Source: Elysia chlorotica (Eukaryota; Mollusca; Gastropoda; Plakobranchidae). From it: a DNA stretch of 64,000 nt. How positions within the stretch are numbered: the first letter of the stretch is position 1; the number at the start of each line of letters is the position of its first letter. Below the pieces are notes generated by a model that ran no database searches, was not told the DNA's origin, and saw only the letters and a list, made by a program, of their open reading frames with translations. A program made the translations under genes and the position numbers. The stretch covers positions 634,779 to 698,778 of the forward strand of contig RQTK01000163.1 in assembly GCA_003991915.1 (NCBI GenBank), given 5' to 3'. Below, one piece after another: positions 62,969 through 64,000 of the stretch.

Positions 62969-63207
62969 ACAACTGACTAGTAGAATATCTATCACTAAAT
63001 AAACCACTGACTGCACAGATTCTGTTCTAAAATAAGACTAATAATCATCAAAATCCTGGTACAAGTCAAACTTCGCTCACAACACCGCAAAATGAACCCA
63101 TACGCTTGAATGACCCACCTCTAGGGCCTATTAACAGGGATGCCACCCAAACCTGGCGAAATTTCCAGGACTTTGGTAGTGAAGAACAAGGGGGGTCAGG
63201 GGAGCTA

Positions 63208-63532
63208 GGCTCTCTGGAGCTGAAAATTTTCAAGAATTTTCCGTTAAATTTTTAACTGTTAGGCATTTTACTCCAATCAAATTTCTGTCGAATATGATTA
63301 GGCCCCCAGGGATACACAATAAACAATGTAATATATATAGGTCTAAATGGAACGCGGTAAAGAAGAAAATTCGTTGTACGTATTGTTAAACTGCAAATAT
63401 CTGTTCGCGAGTAATAGTACCTGTAATACATCTATTTCCTTAAATACATGTAAACATTTATCATCTCAGGGACATTCTCAGAGCCTCTCTAAATGGACGA
63501 AAATCTTGAAAATTTTCAGCTCCAGAGAGTGT
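63208..63532. repeat. Inverted repeat sharing CTCTGGAGCTGAAAATTTTC
   Basis: 63,211-63,243 on the plus strand matches 63,494-63,529 on the minus strand over about 33 bases (TCTCTGGAGCTGAAAATTTT and on). It belongs to the dispersed repeat also seen at 62.3 kb. Confidence 0.7.
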
Positions 63533-63577
63533 CCGGCAGATCGTCGTCCTCCGTGCCGTGAGTGACCACCTTGGTAC
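63516..63577 (-). CDS. Possible last coding exon of a minus-strand gene
   Basis: On the minus strand a good acceptor (CTCCCTTTGCAACAG) is followed by a frame of GC-richer, codon-like sequence reading TKVVTHGTEDDDLPDTLWS and then TGA. The acidic, non-repetitive peptide and base composition unlike the surrounding AT-rich DNA suggest a real C-terminus, with earlier exons beyond the window. Against it: the stop codon lies inside a dispersed repeat, and no homologue is recognised. Confidence 0.3.
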
Positions 63578-64000
63578 CTGTTGCAAAGGGAGACAAGTGC
63601 TTCAGCATCAGTTTTCTGACACTTGGGTGTAATTTTGTCTCATCAAGGCTGCCTTAATAAGAATCCTGAGTAACATTTTAAAACCTATACGTGAAAAAAA
63701 CAAAACACTCTAGATTTGCGTATCTCTATGATTTAGACTGGAGGAGTTGTTCCATGTTGAAAACCTGTAGCATATGTCTTAATAAAAACCATGTGTAAAA
63801 GAAATGCTGGCCTTAACTCATCAATGCCTGCCTAGATTAGTATAGGAAAAAAAGAGACTGCTATGATTCTGATGATTGAGACTTTCGGTATTGTTCCAGA
63901 TTGAATACCAGCAGTATCAGTAGTATAAGTTATGAGTAAAATGAATGTCAGTCCTTGCCTCACCAAACTGTCTATGCTAGTGAAGTATGGGGTGATATCT

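Overview
This is a eukaryotic, AT-rich, repeat-heavy window that looks like a lophotrochozoan and most probably a gastropod mollusc. The case for that is spliced genes with GT-AG introns of 0.2-3 kb, dispersed CTAGATCT-type and ACATGTA-type motifs, tRNA-headed SINEs ending in a GTTGGACGTTAAACC-like tail, pogo, LINE and Ty3/Gypsy remnants, and a compact intronless PA-clan protease. The taxon is an inference. There is one assembly gap (12,998-13,427).

Layout. Positions 1-11,700 show no convincing gene; they hold tRNA-like SINE pieces, a 1-kb tandem duplication with CT runs (2,690-4,412) and LINE tails (10,380-10,980). Positions 11,755-17,385 are a transposon graveyard. The C-terminal half of a pogo/Tigger-type transposase comes first, then the gap, then the N-terminal half of a related transposase, then a broken Ty3/Gypsy remnant. 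An intronless minus-strand gene at 18,945-19,994 encodes a cytosolic-looking trypsin-fold serine protease. A 2-kb tandem duplication fills 20,928-25,045, and its second copy carries a SINE with a target-site duplication.

A complete Rab GTPase gene (Rab15-like, 209 aa) lies at 26,771-32,547 on the plus strand. It contains a 2.7/1.9-kb internal tandem duplication that created two near-identical exon 2 copies, a dead exon 3 copy and a partial exon 1 copy. A LINE tail, a 25-bp minisatellite with 17 units, poly-G/C tracts and CTA microsatellites occupy 32.9-39.4 kb. A complete 13-exon ALDH6A1 gene (methylmalonate-semialdehyde dehydrogenase, 525 aa, mitochondrial) runs from 41,701 to 54,774, with a minisatellite in its 3' UTR. 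Positions 55.9-64 kb are mostly non-coding with short tandem repeats, one SINE and a possible last exon of a minus-strand gene at 63,516-63,577.

The two housekeeping genes are functionally unrelated: Rab acts in vesicle traffic, ALDH6A1 in mitochondrial valine and thymine catabolism. The most unusual shared signal is structural. In both genes tandem repeats start at, or carry copies of, 5' splice sites: Rab exons 2 and 3, and ALDH6A1 exons 8, 11 and 12. Two of these arrays repeatedly copy an exon end together with its splice donor, producing strings of candidate micro-exons. In ALDH6A1 four of these are 21 nt long and in frame.
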